NCBI RefSeq assembly: GCF_000010125.1
Contig: NC_007350.1
Location: forward strand, 1,116,001-1,180,000
Reading direction: 5' to 3'
Source: Staphylococcus saprophyticus subsp. saprophyticus ATCC 15305 = NCTC 7292
Lineage (GTDB): Bacteria; Bacillota; Bacilli; Staphylococcales; Staphylococcaceae
DNA length: 64,000 nt
Positions 40,475 to 50,613 of the stretch are shown one piece after another. The notes beneath the pieces were generated by a model. The model was not told where the DNA came from. It saw nothing but the letters and a program-made list of their open reading frames with translations, and searched no databases. A program made the position numbers and the translations under genes. Every line of letters starts with the position of its first letter. Position 1 is the stretch's first letter.

Positions 40475-40654
40475 TTAATTTATAAAGTTGAAATAGTAGT
40501 TAAAATGATCCATGATCCAAAGAATTCCTTGATATCCTAAGTAGATACATAATACAATGATTCCAATATATATTAAAACTCTTAATAAAGATAAACCTAC
40601 TCTAAATAATAGTATAACCAAGAGGGCAAGCAGGATTATAGATAAAATATTCAT
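40475..40654 (-). CDS. Small membrane protein (59 aa), unknown function
   Basis: Starts MNILSIILLALLVILLF and holds two hydrophobic segments (about 3-17 and 24-49) around a short basic turn (RVGLSLLR), with an aromatic C terminus (HFNYYFNFIN). The ATG at 40654 has AGGGAG upstream; a longer reading from 40708 has a polar N terminus and no such site. A clean terminator follows it on this strand, which supports a real transcript. It diverges from the gene at 40804. No family recognised. Confidence 0.7.
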   Translation of the reverse strand: MNILSIILLALLVILLFRVGLSLLRVLIYIGIIVLCIYLGYQGILWIMDHFNYYFNFIN

Positions 40655-40683
40655 TCTATGTTCACTCCCTTTGCTTTTAATTG

Positions 40684-40760
40684 TACTATGAATTGAATGA
40701 CTATTCATCAGTCTATGGGGAACTTTTTAAATACTACTTCAGACTGATGATTTTTTATGG
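40684..40760 (+). promoter_or_regulatory. Possible promoter plus leader hairpin before the gene at 40804
   Basis: TTCACT (40661-40666), 17 bp and TACTAT (40684-40689) could form a plus-strand promoter. About 15 bp later CATCAGTCT (40706-40714) pairs with AGACTGATG (40741-40749), directly followed by six T (40751-40756). This resembles an intrinsic terminator in a leader, that is, an attenuator or a short RNA. Confidence 0.4.
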
Positions 40761-40803
40761 GTAAAATTTTATAATTTAACATGACTTAATAGGAGGATGG
40801 TTC

Positions 40804-41262
40804 ATGCGTTTTATATTTAGCATCATTAAAAATATTGTAGCAATTATAGCAATCGTTATTATTGTATTCTTTGCGCTTAAATATGCACCTTTTTTAAAAG
40901 ACCAACAATGGAATCCAGTTAGTAACGATGAACCATCTGTAAACCATACGCAAACGAAAAAAGATTTAGCTGGAGGTCAACGTTATACTGTTAAAGATAA
41001 TGATATATTGAATAACGTGCCACTCAGCCAAACTAAAAATGTTTTTGATTGGATAGATAAAAAAGAATTCATGTCTGTATCTGGCATATACAGGATGGGA
41101 TACAGTGATGATTATTTAGCTGGTCAGCGCGGAGATGAATTTATTATTTATAAATTTGGCTCAGATTCAATCAGAGTATATAGAACAGAAATAGAGATGG
41201 AGCAAGATTTAAACCAACTGGGTGAACATATAGAACTATTACCACCTTCAAGCTACGAGTAA
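40804..41262 (+). CDS. Membrane-anchored protein of unknown function (DUF4930-like)
   Basis: 152 aa. One N-terminal TM helix (about 5-27) and a short positively charged start predict a cytoplasmic N terminus with the rest outside. The outer part is hydrophilic (QRYTVKDNDILNNVPLSQTKN, EFIIYKFGSDSIRVYRTEIEMEQDL). I associate it with the staphylococcal DUF4930 family from memory, without certainty. AGGAGG precedes the ATG. A hairpin with a T-run lies 50 bp upstream. It is followed by a 52-codon ORF. Confidence 0.75.
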   Translation: MRFIFSIIKNIVAIIAIVIIVFFALKYAPFLKDQQWNPVSNDEPSVNHTQTKKDLAGGQRYTVKDNDILNNVPLSQTKNVFDWIDKKEFMSVSGIYRMGYSDDYLAGQRGDEFIIYKFGSDSIRVYRTEIEMEQDLNQLGEHIELLPPSSYE

Positions 41263-41332
41263 GGCGTTTGAATTCTATGCTAAAATGCGTTAGCCTTATA
41301 TAAGTAAAAACGTTAAAGGTTGGTGTCTAATT

Positions 41333-41491
41333 ATGAGTGAAGAAAAATCTAATGATAAAAAAGTAGATGAGCAAGCTAAAGCACAAAATCTATTTGCACG
41401 TTGGAGAAAAGAAGAAACATTATATAAAGAAGATGAAAAAGAAGCCGAAAAGAACGCTAACACTGAAACTTCAGAAGAAGATAAATCCTAA
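41333..41491 (+). CDS. Small, highly charged protein (52 aa), unknown function
   Basis: Begins MSEEKSNDKKVDEQAKAQN and continues LFARWRKEETLYKEDEKEAEK; more than half of the residues are Lys, Glu or Asp. No TM helix; predicted helical or disordered. AGGTTGGTG upstream is a mediocre ribosome binding site. The reason to believe it is the position: it fills the gap between the 40804 gene and a good terminator at 41512-41539, in the same direction. I do not recognise a family. Confidence 0.6.
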   Translation: MSEEKSNDKKVDEQAKAQNLFARWRKEETLYKEDEKEAEKNANTETSEEDKS

Positions 41492-41511
41492 TATTTAGTT
41501 CATAGGTAATT

Positions 41512-41545
41512 AAGTCTGAAACCAAAACGTTTCAGGCTTATTTTA
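41512..41545 (+). terminator. Terminator after the 52-aa gene
   Basis: 11-bp stem AAGTCTGAAAC/GTTTCAGGCTT (one G-U), 6-nt loop, ATTTTATT tail. Confidence 0.82.
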
Positions 41546-41803
41546 TTATAATGTAACGACTTAGCACTTTATTTATTTAATATGGATCATTTTAATACAC
41601 TATTCACGTTGAAAATTGTTATAATACAATGTATCGTTCTTTTATATATTAATTAAAAGTAGTTTGTTAAAGTTTGTATTTGTAGAATACCTAAACAAAA
41701 AGAACTGATTTGAAAATTATTGAGGTTCGTGCTTTATTTCAAACTATGAGTAATATAAAATGATAGAAGAACATAAAATAGTCGTGTAATAGAGGTGTTT
41801 AGG
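41546..41803 (+). promoter_or_regulatory. Upstream region of mreCD
   Basis: About 260 bp, AT-rich. It holds TATAAT at 41620-41625, a plausible -10 with no convincing -35, which would give a leader of about 170 nt. I see no recognisable RNA element in it. Confidence 0.4.
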
Positions 41804-42646
41804 TTGTCAAAGTTTTTTAAAAACAACAAATTGATTGTTATTTTGTGTGCAATCATTGTGTTTATTGCCTTAATAGGCGTGTCTTTACGTTCGCAATCGC
41901 AATCACCGGTAGAACAATACGTAGGGGATTCTGTAGCGTTTGGACAAAAAGCGGTAAGTTATCCTGTGCAATTTGTGACTGGATCAATTAATAATCTATT
42001 TTCAAACGATGGTTCAAAAGAGCAATCGAAAAAATTGAAGCAATTAGAAGCTGAAAATGAAAGATTAGAAAGTGAAAATAAAAAGTATAAAAAAGAATTG
42101 GATATTGAAGATATATCTAAGTTTGAACCCATCTCTAGTACGGTTTTATCTAGGAATCCAGATCAGTGGATGAATACATTAATCATTAATCAAGGGTCTA
42201 AAGATGGCATTCAAAATAATATGGCTGTCATGACATCAGAAGGCTTAGTTGGTCGTATTTCTAAAGTTAATCAATTTTCATCTCAGGTTGATTTGATTTC
42301 AACCAATACACGTGCCAATCGATTATCAGTAAATATCCAACACGATAGTAAAAATGTCTTTGGTTTAATTGATCATTATGATTCGAAAAGTGAAGAATTA
42401 GTAATTACTGATATTAATAACAAAGATAGCATTAAAAAAGGAGATAAAGTTGTTACGAGTGGTTTAGCGGATCAACTACCTAGCAGTATTTACATAGGAG
42501 AAGTATCTAAAGTTGAAAATGATGAGTATGGGCTATCGAAAGAGGTTCGAGTTAAAACGGCAGCTAATTTATCAGACTTAAACCATGTTTATGTAGCTAA
42601 AAGAGATCCTAAGACGATACCTGACGATGGAAGTGGGGATAATTAA
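41804..42646 (+). CDS. mreC: MreC, cell-shape / peptidoglycan-synthesis scaffold protein
   Basis: Membrane-anchored scaffold: one TM helix (about 11-27), a Lys/Glu-rich coiled coil (about 70-105; KKLKQLEAENERLESENKKY) and a C-terminal beta-barrel domain with VTSGLADQLPSSIYIGEV. The TTG at 41804, 6 bases after GAGGTG, gives 280 aa; the GTG at 41795 lies inside that Shine-Dalgarno. There is no mreB beside it, as expected for staphylococcal cocci. Overlaps mreD by one base. Confidence 0.93.
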   Translation: MSKFFKNNKLIVILCAIIVFIALIGVSLRSQSQSPVEQYVGDSVAFGQKAVSYPVQFVTGSINNLFSNDGSKEQSKKLKQLEAENERLESENKKYKKELDIEDISKFEPISSTVLSRNPDQWMNTLIINQGSKDGIQNNMAVMTSEGLVGRISKVNQFSSQVDLISTNTRANRLSVNIQHDSKNVFGLIDHYDSKSEELVITDINNKDSIKKGDKVVTSGLADQLPSSIYIGEVSKVENDEYGLSKEVRVKTAANLSDLNHVYVAKRDPKTIPDDGSGDN

Positions 42647-43164
42647 TGCGAGCTTTATACTACTTTCTAATCGGTATAGTTTTATTCTATATTGACACAG
42701 TTATTGGGTTAGTCATTCCAATGCAAATAGGGGATAAGGACATTGTTTTTGTACCTCATTTGACGCTTATGTATTTACTATTAATTTGTGTTTACAGAAG
42801 CTTTGGTGTTGCTATGATTTTAGCTGCTGTATTTGGAATAGTAACGGACCTTTATTTCGGTAGTTTTTACGGATTATATTTATTTGGCTTCATTTTATTT
42901 GTTGTCATCATGGACTTTTTCTTTAAAACGTTTTATAGAGATAACACGATGCTATTTATTACGGTTTGGTTAAGTACGATATTCTTAGAAATATACGTTG
43001 CAATCATTTATAGTATATTAGGTTTAATTGCATTTAATTTTATAGACTTTATTGTTTTCAGACTAATACCAACACTAATATTAAATTTCATTTTATTAGT
43101 GATACTATATCCAATTATTACTAAATTCTTCAGAAAAGTACAAATGAAGATTGACAGTAAGTAA
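42646..43164 (+). CDS. mreD: MreD, membrane partner of MreC
   Basis: 172-residue, very hydrophobic protein with about 5 TM helices. YFGSFYGLYLFGF and DLYFG resemble the conserved MreD core. Translationally coupled to mreC (TAATG). The mreCD pair precedes the rplU leader without a clear terminator between them. Confidence 0.9.
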   Translation: MRALYYFLIGIVLFYIDTVIGLVIPMQIGDKDIVFVPHLTLMYLLLICVYRSFGVAMILAAVFGIVTDLYFGSFYGLYLFGFILFVVIMDFFFKTFYRDNTMLFITVWLSTIFLEIYVAIIYSILGLIAFNFIDFIVFRLIPTLILNFILLVILYPIITKFFRKVQMKIDSK

Positions 43165-43189
43165 TCGTAATGCTAAAATGCAGTAGTTG

Positions 43190-43270
43190 AGTAGTTTTTA
43201 GCTACATACAACCGCTCGGATTCAGGTTAAAGTACATGTATGTCACCTGAGTTTGGCGTGACTTAAATTA
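43190..43270 (+). ncRNA. L21 leader RNA of rplU-prp-rpmA
   Basis: The block ACAACCGCTCGGATTCAGG followed by a stem to CCTGAGTTTGGCGTGAC, just before the ribosome binding site, matches the Firmicute ribosomal protein L21 leader as I know it. Presumed autoregulatory site; the exact 5' end is not certain. Confidence 0.8.
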
Positions 43271-43286
43271 TTAGGAGGTGCAAAGT

Positions 43287-43595
43287 ATGTTTGCTATTAT
43301 TGAAACAGGTGGAAAACAAGTTAAAGTTGAAGAAGGACAAGAAATCTTCGTTGAGAAATTAGATGTTAACGAAGGTGATTCATTTACTTTTGACAAAGTA
43401 TTATTTGTAGGTGGAGATGCAGTTAAAGTTGGTGCGCCAACAGTTGAAGGTGCTTCAGTTACTGCTACAGTACAAAAACAAGGTCGCGGTAAAAAAATCA
43501 CTGTATTCACATACAAACGTCGTAAAGACTCAAAACGTAAAAAAGGTCATCGTCAACCTTACACTAAATTAACAATCGACAAAATCAACGCGTAA
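43287..43595 (+). CDS. rplU: 50S ribosomal protein L21
   Basis: 102 aa. [17 protein letters not shown] is the L21 N terminus; the basic [25 protein letters not shown] is the conserved C-terminal rRNA-binding part. The ATG at 43287 follows AGGAGG; the GTG at 43278 overlaps the Shine-Dalgarno. First gene of the rplU-prp-rpmA operon behind the L21 leader. Confidence 0.97.
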   Translation: MFAIIETGGKQVKVEEGQEIFVEKLDVNEGDSFTFDKVLFVGGDAVKVGAPTVEGASVTATVQKQGRGKKITVFTYKRRKDSKRKKGHRQPYTKLTIDKINA

Positions 43596-43597
43596 TT

Positions 43598-43918
43598 ATG
43601 ATTACTGTTGATGTTACATTGAACGATGCCGGTCAAGTAACTGATGTTATCATGGATGGTCATGCAGAACATGGCGAATATGGACATGATATAGTTTGTG
43701 CAGGTGCATCCGCAGTTCTCTTCGGAAGTGTTAATGCTATAATGGGATTAACAAGTGAGAAGCCCGACATTGATTACAATGATGACGGTGGATATTTCCA
43801 CGTTAGAAGTGTAGACACTACAAATGAACAAGCGCAATTAATTCTTCAAGCAATGCTCGTATCATTGCAAACAATTGAAGAGGAATATAAAGAAAATATT
43901 AGACTAAATTATAAGTGA
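43598..43918 (+). CDS. prp: Prp, cysteine protease that processes ribosomal protein L27
   Basis: 106 aa (YsxB family). In staphylococci it removes the N-terminal extension of L27. The catalytic pair His22 (MDGHAEHG) and Cys34 ([10 protein letters not shown]) is present. Gene position exactly between rplU and rpmA is the family's hallmark. It starts 2 bp after rplU and ends 11 bp before rpmA. Confidence 0.94.
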   Translation: MITVDVTLNDAGQVTDVIMDGHAEHGEYGHDIVCAGASAVLFGSVNAIMGLTSEKPDIDYNDDGGYFHVRSVDTTNEQAQLILQAMLVSLQTIEEEYKENIRLNYK

Positions 43919-43929
43919 GGTGCAAGAAT

Positions 43930-44214
43930 ATGTTAAAATTAAACTTACAATTTTTCTCATCTAAAAAAGGACTTGGTTCTACAAAAAACGGTCGTGACTC
44001 AGAATCAAAACGTTTAGGAGCTAAACGTGCTGATGGTCAATACGTTACAGGTGGTTCTATTTTATTCCGCCAACGTGGTACTAAAATTTATCCTGGTGAA
44101 AATGTAGGTCGTGGTGGCGACGATACATTATTCGCTAAAATCGACGGCGTTGTTAAATTTGAACGCAAAGGTCGCGACAAAAAACAAGTTTCTGTATACG
44201 CAGCAGCTGAGTAA
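43930..44214 (+). CDS. rpmA: 50S ribosomal protein L27, precursor with N-terminal extension
   Basis: 94 aa. The N terminus MLKLNLQFF precedes [15 protein letters not shown]; this nonapeptide extension is removed by Prp after the FF pair in S. aureus, exposing the L27 tail that reaches the peptidyl-transferase centre. The start at the ATG 43930 (after GAGGTG) gives the standard length; the in-frame ATG at 43915 would add five residues and lies before the Shine-Dalgarno. Confidence 0.96.
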   Translation: MLKLNLQFFSSKKGLGSTKNGRDSESKRLGAKRADGQYVTGGSILFRQRGTKIYPGENVGRGGDDTLFAKIDGVVKFERKGRDKKQVSVYAAAE

Positions 44215-44228
44215 TTTTTGTCATCGTT

Positions 44229-44266
44229 AACACCAGAAGTGATCACTTCTGGTGTTTATTTTTTGT
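44229..44266 (+). terminator. Terminator of rplU-prp-rpmA
   Basis: 14-bp palindromic stem AACACCAGAAGTGA/TCACTTCTGGTGTT with a following T-rich tract (TTTATTTTTTG). Confidence 0.92.
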
Positions 44267-44345
44267 CTTTATTTTCTAGTTAATGAGATAATGATATAAT
44301 AAAAAAGATATAGAAAGTAAAAATTTGAAAAAAAGAGGTGAAATC

Positions 44346-45641
44346 ATGTTTGTTGATCAAGTTAAAATATCGCTTAAAGCAGGCGATGGTGGTAATGGTA
44401 TTACAGCTTATCGCAGAGAAAAATATGTACCATTTGGTGGGCCAGCCGGTGGTGACGGTGGAGATGGCGCGTCTATTATATTTGAAGTTGATGAAGGCTT
44501 ACGAACTTTATTAGATTTTAGATACCAAACACATTTCAAAGCTAAAAGAGGTGACGGTGGTCAAAGCAGCAATATGCACGGTAAAAACGCTGAACACCTT
44601 GTCTTGAAGGTACCACCAGGCACTATTATTAAAAGTGCAGATTCTGAAGAAGTATTAGCAGATTTAGTTGAAAATGGCCAACGTGCCGTTGTAGCTAAGG
44701 GGGGACGTGGAGGACGCGGAAACTCTCGATTTGCGTCACCAAGAAACCCTGCGCCTGATTTTAGTGAAAACGGAGAACCTGGCGAGGAAATTGAAGTAAC
44801 CTTAGAGTTGAAATTACTTGCGGATGTTGGACTTGTAGGTTTTCCGAGTGTCGGTAAATCAACATTGTTATCTATCGTTTCTAAAGCTAAACCTAAAATT
44901 GGAGCATACCACTTTACTACAATTAAACCAAATTTAGGTGTAGTATCTACTAAAGATCAAAGAAGCTTTGTTATGGCTGACTTACCAGGTCTGATTGAAG
45001 GTGCTTCCGAAGGTATTGGATTAGGGCATCAATTTTTAAAACATGTTGAACGTACTAAAGTAATCGTACATATGATAGATATGAGTGGTTCTGAAGGACG
45101 AGATCCCTATGAAGATTATAAAGTAATTAACGAAGAATTAAGCGCATATGAACATCGTTTAGAAGAAAGACCACAAATAGTGGTAGCAAATAAGATGGAT
45201 ATGCCGAATGCAGAAGATAATTTAGCTTTATTCAAAGAAGAAATAAACGACGATTCAGTACACATTATACCGCTTTCTACATTTAAGCATGACCACATAG
45301 ATGAATTACTTTATGCGATTGCTGATAAATTAGAAGCAGTTAAAGACATTGACTTCAGTAAAGATGAGGAAGAAGATTTAGGTGTGAATAGAGTTGTTTA
45401 TAAACATACGCCTAGTCAAGATAAATTCACTATTACTAGAGATGATGATGCTGCATACGTTGTTAGTGGTAAGGCAATTGAAAGAATGTTCAAGATGACT
45501 GATTTCAATAGTGATCCAGCAGTACGTCGTTTCGCACGTCAAATGCGCTCAATGGGTATTGATGATGCTTTAAGAGCACGTGGTTGTAGAAATGGTGATA
45601 TCGTGAGAATTTTAGGTGGAGAATTTGAATTTGTTGAATAG
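44346..45641 (+). CDS. obg: Obg/CgtA GTPase
   Basis: Essential ribosome-associated GTPase linked to 50S maturation and the stringent response. The Gly-rich N-terminal Obg fold ([26 protein letters not shown]), the G domain with G1 [22 protein letters not shown] and ANKMDMP, and the C-terminal OCT domain are all present. 431 aa. The ATG at 44346 follows GAGGTG; the TTG at 44325 is upstream of that site. Possible -10 TATAAT at 44295-44300. Heads a run of tightly spaced genes. Confidence 0.96.
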   Translation: MFVDQVKISLKAGDGGNGITAYRREKYVPFGGPAGGDGGDGASIIFEVDEGLRTLLDFRYQTHFKAKRGDGGQSSNMHGKNAEHLVLKVPPGTIIKSADSEEVLADLVENGQRAVVAKGGRGGRGNSRFASPRNPAPDFSENGEPGEEIEVTLELKLLADVGLVGFPSVGKSTLLSIVSKAKPKIGAYHFTTIKPNLGVVSTKDQRSFVMADLPGLIEGASEGIGLGHQFLKHVERTKVIVHMIDMSGSEGRDPYEDYKVINEELSAYEHRLEERPQIVVANKMDMPNAEDNLALFKEEINDDSVHIIPLSTFKHDHIDELLYAIADKLEAVKDIDFSKDEEEDLGVNRVVYKHTPSQDKFTITRDDDAAYVVSGKAIERMFKMTDFNSDPAVRRFARQMRSMGIDDALRARGCRNGDIVRILGGEFEFVE

Positions 45642-45652
45642 GAGTGCATAAT

Positions 45653-46108
45653 ATGGACAAAAAAGATTACAAAAAGTTTTACTTAATTCGTGAGGATGTA
45701 TTACCTGAATCTGTTGTGAAAACTTTAAAGATAAAAGAAGTCTTAAAAAATGATCCATCACTGTCCATATTTGAAGCTGTTAAGCAATTTGATTTATCAA
45801 GAAGTGCATTCTATAAATACAGAGATACGATATTTCCAATTGATGAAAAAATCGAATCAACAAGAGAGTTTACGTTGATATTATACGTAAATGATATTGT
45901 AGGTATGTTAGCAGAAGTACTGAATACATTATCGAATTTAGATTTATCTATCTTGACAATTCATCAAAGTATACCGATGGAAGGTAGAGCAACCATCACA
46001 CTTTCATTGGATGCTACAAGTACCGATTTAGAGATTGATGATGTAATGGAAGCATTAAGAATCGTTGATCATGTTTCTAAAGTGGAATTAATTAGTATGA
46101 CTATATAA
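45653..46108 (+). CDS. pheB: ACT-domain protein (PheB/UPF0735 family)
   Basis: 151 aa. The N-terminal half reads as a short helix-turn-helix-like segment (SIFEAVKQFDLSRSAFYKYRDTIFP); the C-terminal half is an ACT domain (about 70-148; FTLILYVNDIVGMLAEVLNTLS), which usually binds an amino acid. Called PheB in Bacillus after the pheA neighbour, but there is no pheA here and function is not established. The ATG at 45653 follows GGAGTG. Lies 11 bp after obg. Confidence 0.85.
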   Translation: MDKKDYKKFYLIREDVLPESVVKTLKIKEVLKNDPSLSIFEAVKQFDLSRSAFYKYRDTIFPIDEKIESTREFTLILYVNDIVGMLAEVLNTLSNLDLSILTIHQSIPMEGRATITLSLDATSTDLEIDDVMEALRIVDHVSKVELISMTI

Positions 46109-46120
46109 GGAAGTGTATTC

Positions 46121-46723
46121 ATGTACGCATATATTAAAGGCACATTAACTGAATTAAACCCTACACACGTAGTTGTTGAGGCTTCAGGTGTTGGTTATGA
46201 AATACAAACGCCAAATTCTTATCGTTTTCAGAAATACATGGACCATGAAGTGGTTGTACATACATCACTTATCGTGCGAGAAGATGCACAATTGCTTTAT
46301 GGTTTTATAAATCAAGAAGAAAAAGATATGTTTTTAAGCCTAATTAAGGTAACTGGCATCGGACCTAAATCAGCATTGGCTATACTCGCAAGTAGTTCAC
46401 CAAACGATGTCAAAATAGCAATTGAAAATGAAAATGATGCTTACTTAACAAAATTTCCTGGCATAGGCAAAAAAACAGCGAGACAAATTGTATTGGATCT
46501 TAAAGGCAAGGTCCAAATTAATGATGTAGACAGTAGCCAAATTTTAAATACGGATACTCAGGACCACGCTAATGCACCGATTATTAAAGAAGCTTTGCTT
46601 GCTCTAGAAGCTTTAGGGTACTCTAAGCGAGAATTAACAAAAGTTGAAAAATCATTGAGTAAAGAAACATTTGACTCAGTAGACGATGCGGTTAAACGAG
46701 GCTTACAATTACTTATAGCATAA
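46121..46723 (+). CDS. ruvA: RuvA, Holliday junction DNA-binding subunit
   Basis: 200 aa. N-terminal OB fold ([28 protein letters not shown]), tandem helix-hairpin-helix motifs ([13 protein letters not shown] and [17 protein letters not shown]), and the C-terminal RuvB-contact domain ([15 protein letters not shown]). Acts with RuvB in branch migration. Located 12 bp after the ACT gene and 33 bp before ruvB. Confidence 0.97.
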   Translation: MYAYIKGTLTELNPTHVVVEASGVGYEIQTPNSYRFQKYMDHEVVVHTSLIVREDAQLLYGFINQEEKDMFLSLIKVTGIGPKSALAILASSSPNDVKIAIENENDAYLTKFPGIGKKTARQIVLDLKGKVQINDVDSSQILNTDTQDHANAPIIKEALLALEALGYSKRELTKVEKSLSKETFDSVDDAVKRGLQLLIA

Positions 46724-46756
46724 ATATACAATTATATTTAAAAAGGGGGTAAAAAA

Positions 46757-47761
46757 ATGGATGATAGAATGGTTGATCAATCTATGCATGATGAAGAATC
46801 TTCATTTGAGTTATCTTTAAGACCAACGAAACTACGCCAATATATTGGACAATCTACGATTAAGTCAAATTTAGAAGTGTTTATTAAAGCTGCCAAAATG
46901 CGACAAGAACCGTTAGATCATGTTTTATTATTTGGTCCCCCTGGTTTAGGTAAAACAACATTATCAAATATTATAGCCAATGAAATGGAAGTAAATATCA
47001 GAATCATTTCAGGCCCTTCTATAGAACGGCCGGGTGATTTGGCTGCAATTCTTTCAAGTTTACAACCTGGAGATGTGCTATTTATAGATGAAATTCATAG
47101 ATTGAGTAGCGTTGTTGAAGAAGTATTGTATCCGGCGATGGAGGATTTCTTTTTAGATATTGTCATTGGTAAAGGTGAGGAAGCACGGAGTATTAGAATT
47201 GACTTACCGCCTTTCACGCTAATTGGTGCCACAACAAGAGCTGGTAGCTTAACTGCACCATTACGAGATAGATTTGGTGTACATTTAAGACTTGAGTATT
47301 ACCAAGAGCTTGAATTAAAAGAAATCATCGTACGTACGGCAGAAGTTTTAGGTACCTCCATTGACGACGAAAGTGCAATTGAGTTAGCTAAACGTAGTCG
47401 TGGTACACCAAGAGTAGCAAATAGGTTGTTGAAACGCGTGCGTGATTTCCAACAAGTCAACGAAGATGAATTAATAAGTATTGCCACAACAAGAGCTTCA
47501 TTACAATTACTTCAAGTTGATGATGAAGGTTTAGATTATATTGATCATAAAATGATGAATTGTATTTTAGAACAATATAAAGGTGGCCCTGTTGGCTTAG
47601 ATACGATTGCAGTTTCGATTGGTGAAGAACGTGTAACTATCGAAGATGTTTACGAGCCATTTTTAATTCAAAAAGGATTTATAGAACGTACACCAAGAGG
47701 TAGAAAAGCGACACCTTATGCATTTGAACATTTTAGCAAGAAGAATGGAAAGAAGGAATAA
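46757..47761 (+). CDS. ruvB: RuvB, Holliday junction branch-migration helicase
   Basis: 334 aa AAA+ motor. Walker [12 protein letters not shown], Walker B FIDEIHRL, sensor 1 IGATTRAG, arginine finger region DRFGVHLRL, and the winged-helix C terminus with [22 protein letters not shown] precedes the ATG. Two bases separate its stop from queA, so coupling with tRNA modification genes is purely positional. Confidence 0.97.
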   Translation: MDDRMVDQSMHDEESSFELSLRPTKLRQYIGQSTIKSNLEVFIKAAKMRQEPLDHVLLFGPPGLGKTTLSNIIANEMEVNIRIISGPSIERPGDLAAILSSLQPGDVLFIDEIHRLSSVVEEVLYPAMEDFFLDIVIGKGEEARSIRIDLPPFTLIGATTRAGSLTAPLRDRFGVHLRLEYYQELELKEIIVRTAEVLGTSIDDESAIELAKRSRGTPRVANRLLKRVRDFQQVNEDELISIATTRASLQLLQVDDEGLDYIDHKMMNCILEQYKGGPVGLDTIAVSIGEERVTIEDVYEPFLIQKGFIERTPRGRKATPYAFEHFSKKNGKKE

Positions 47762-47763
47762 GT

Positions 47764-49955
<2,192 letters not shown>

Positions 49956-49970
49956 AAGGGAGAAAAAATA

Positions 49971-50231
49971 ATGCAATTTACTTCATTGATATTACCAATA
50001 TTATTATTAGTATTAATGTGGTTCTTCTTAATTAGACCACAACAAAAAAAGGCTAAAGAGCATCGTGAAATGATTAGTCAAGTAAGCTCAGGTCAACGTG
50101 TTACAACAATCGGCGGTATCAAAGGTACGGTTCGTAGTGTTGACGAAACAACAGTTGTATTAACTTTAAATGGTAATGGTACTGAAATCACTTTAGAAAA
50201 ACCAGCTATTAAACAAGTTGATCCTTCATAA
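49971..50231 (+). CDS. yajC: YajC, Sec translocon accessory protein
   Basis: 86 aa with one N-terminal TM helix (about 4-21) ending in WFFLIRPQQKKAKEH, the YajC hallmark, and a small soluble domain (GQRVTTIGGIKGTVRSVD). Associates with SecDF, which is the next gene but is separated by a terminator and a 340-bp gap. GGGAG precedes the ATG. Confidence 0.95.
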   Translation: MQFTSLILPILLLVLMWFFLIRPQQKKAKEHREMISQVSSGQRVTTIGGIKGTVRSVDETTVVLTLNGNGTEITLEKPAIKQVDPS

Positions 50232-50239
50232 TAAATGTT

Positions 50240-50272
50240 AGAACTGATATGTTTATATCAGTTCTTTTTTTA
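50240..50272 (+). terminator. Terminator after yajC
   Basis: 11-bp stem AGAACTGATAT/ATATCAGTTCT with a short loop and a long T-run. Confidence 0.93.
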
Positions 50273-50613
50273 TATCTTTTAATCAAATTGATCTAATATA
50301 TAATAAGATGATGTTGGTTATTAGGTTACCTTCAGCTAGTTATAATGACAAGTAAGACCTTTAACGCTATAGAGTGTTATAATTTAATGTAATACTATAT
50401 ATTTAACATTATACGAATGTTAGTCAAAAACTGGACTTTGCTATCGTTACAATGAAATATACAAGGTTAATTTAGTTGAGTTAGTTTTTACACTCGTTGT
50501 AATATGTTAAGATATATAAGGTTGTTGAGTAAAATTTTCTAGTTTCATTAAACTTGCATTAATATAATTTAATCGAGTATTCTTAAAACATAAGCTTACA
50601 ATGAGGTGTTCAA
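50273..50613 (+). promoter_or_regulatory. Long AT-rich region upstream of secDF
   Basis: 340 bp without a credible ORF. Several -10-like hexamers occur (GTTATAATGAC near 50340, GTTATAATTTA near 50380, TAAGAT near 50510), and TAACATT/GAATGTTA forms a small hairpin near 50404-50422. No recognised riboswitch or operator. Probably a multi-promoter region for secDF. Confidence 0.35.
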
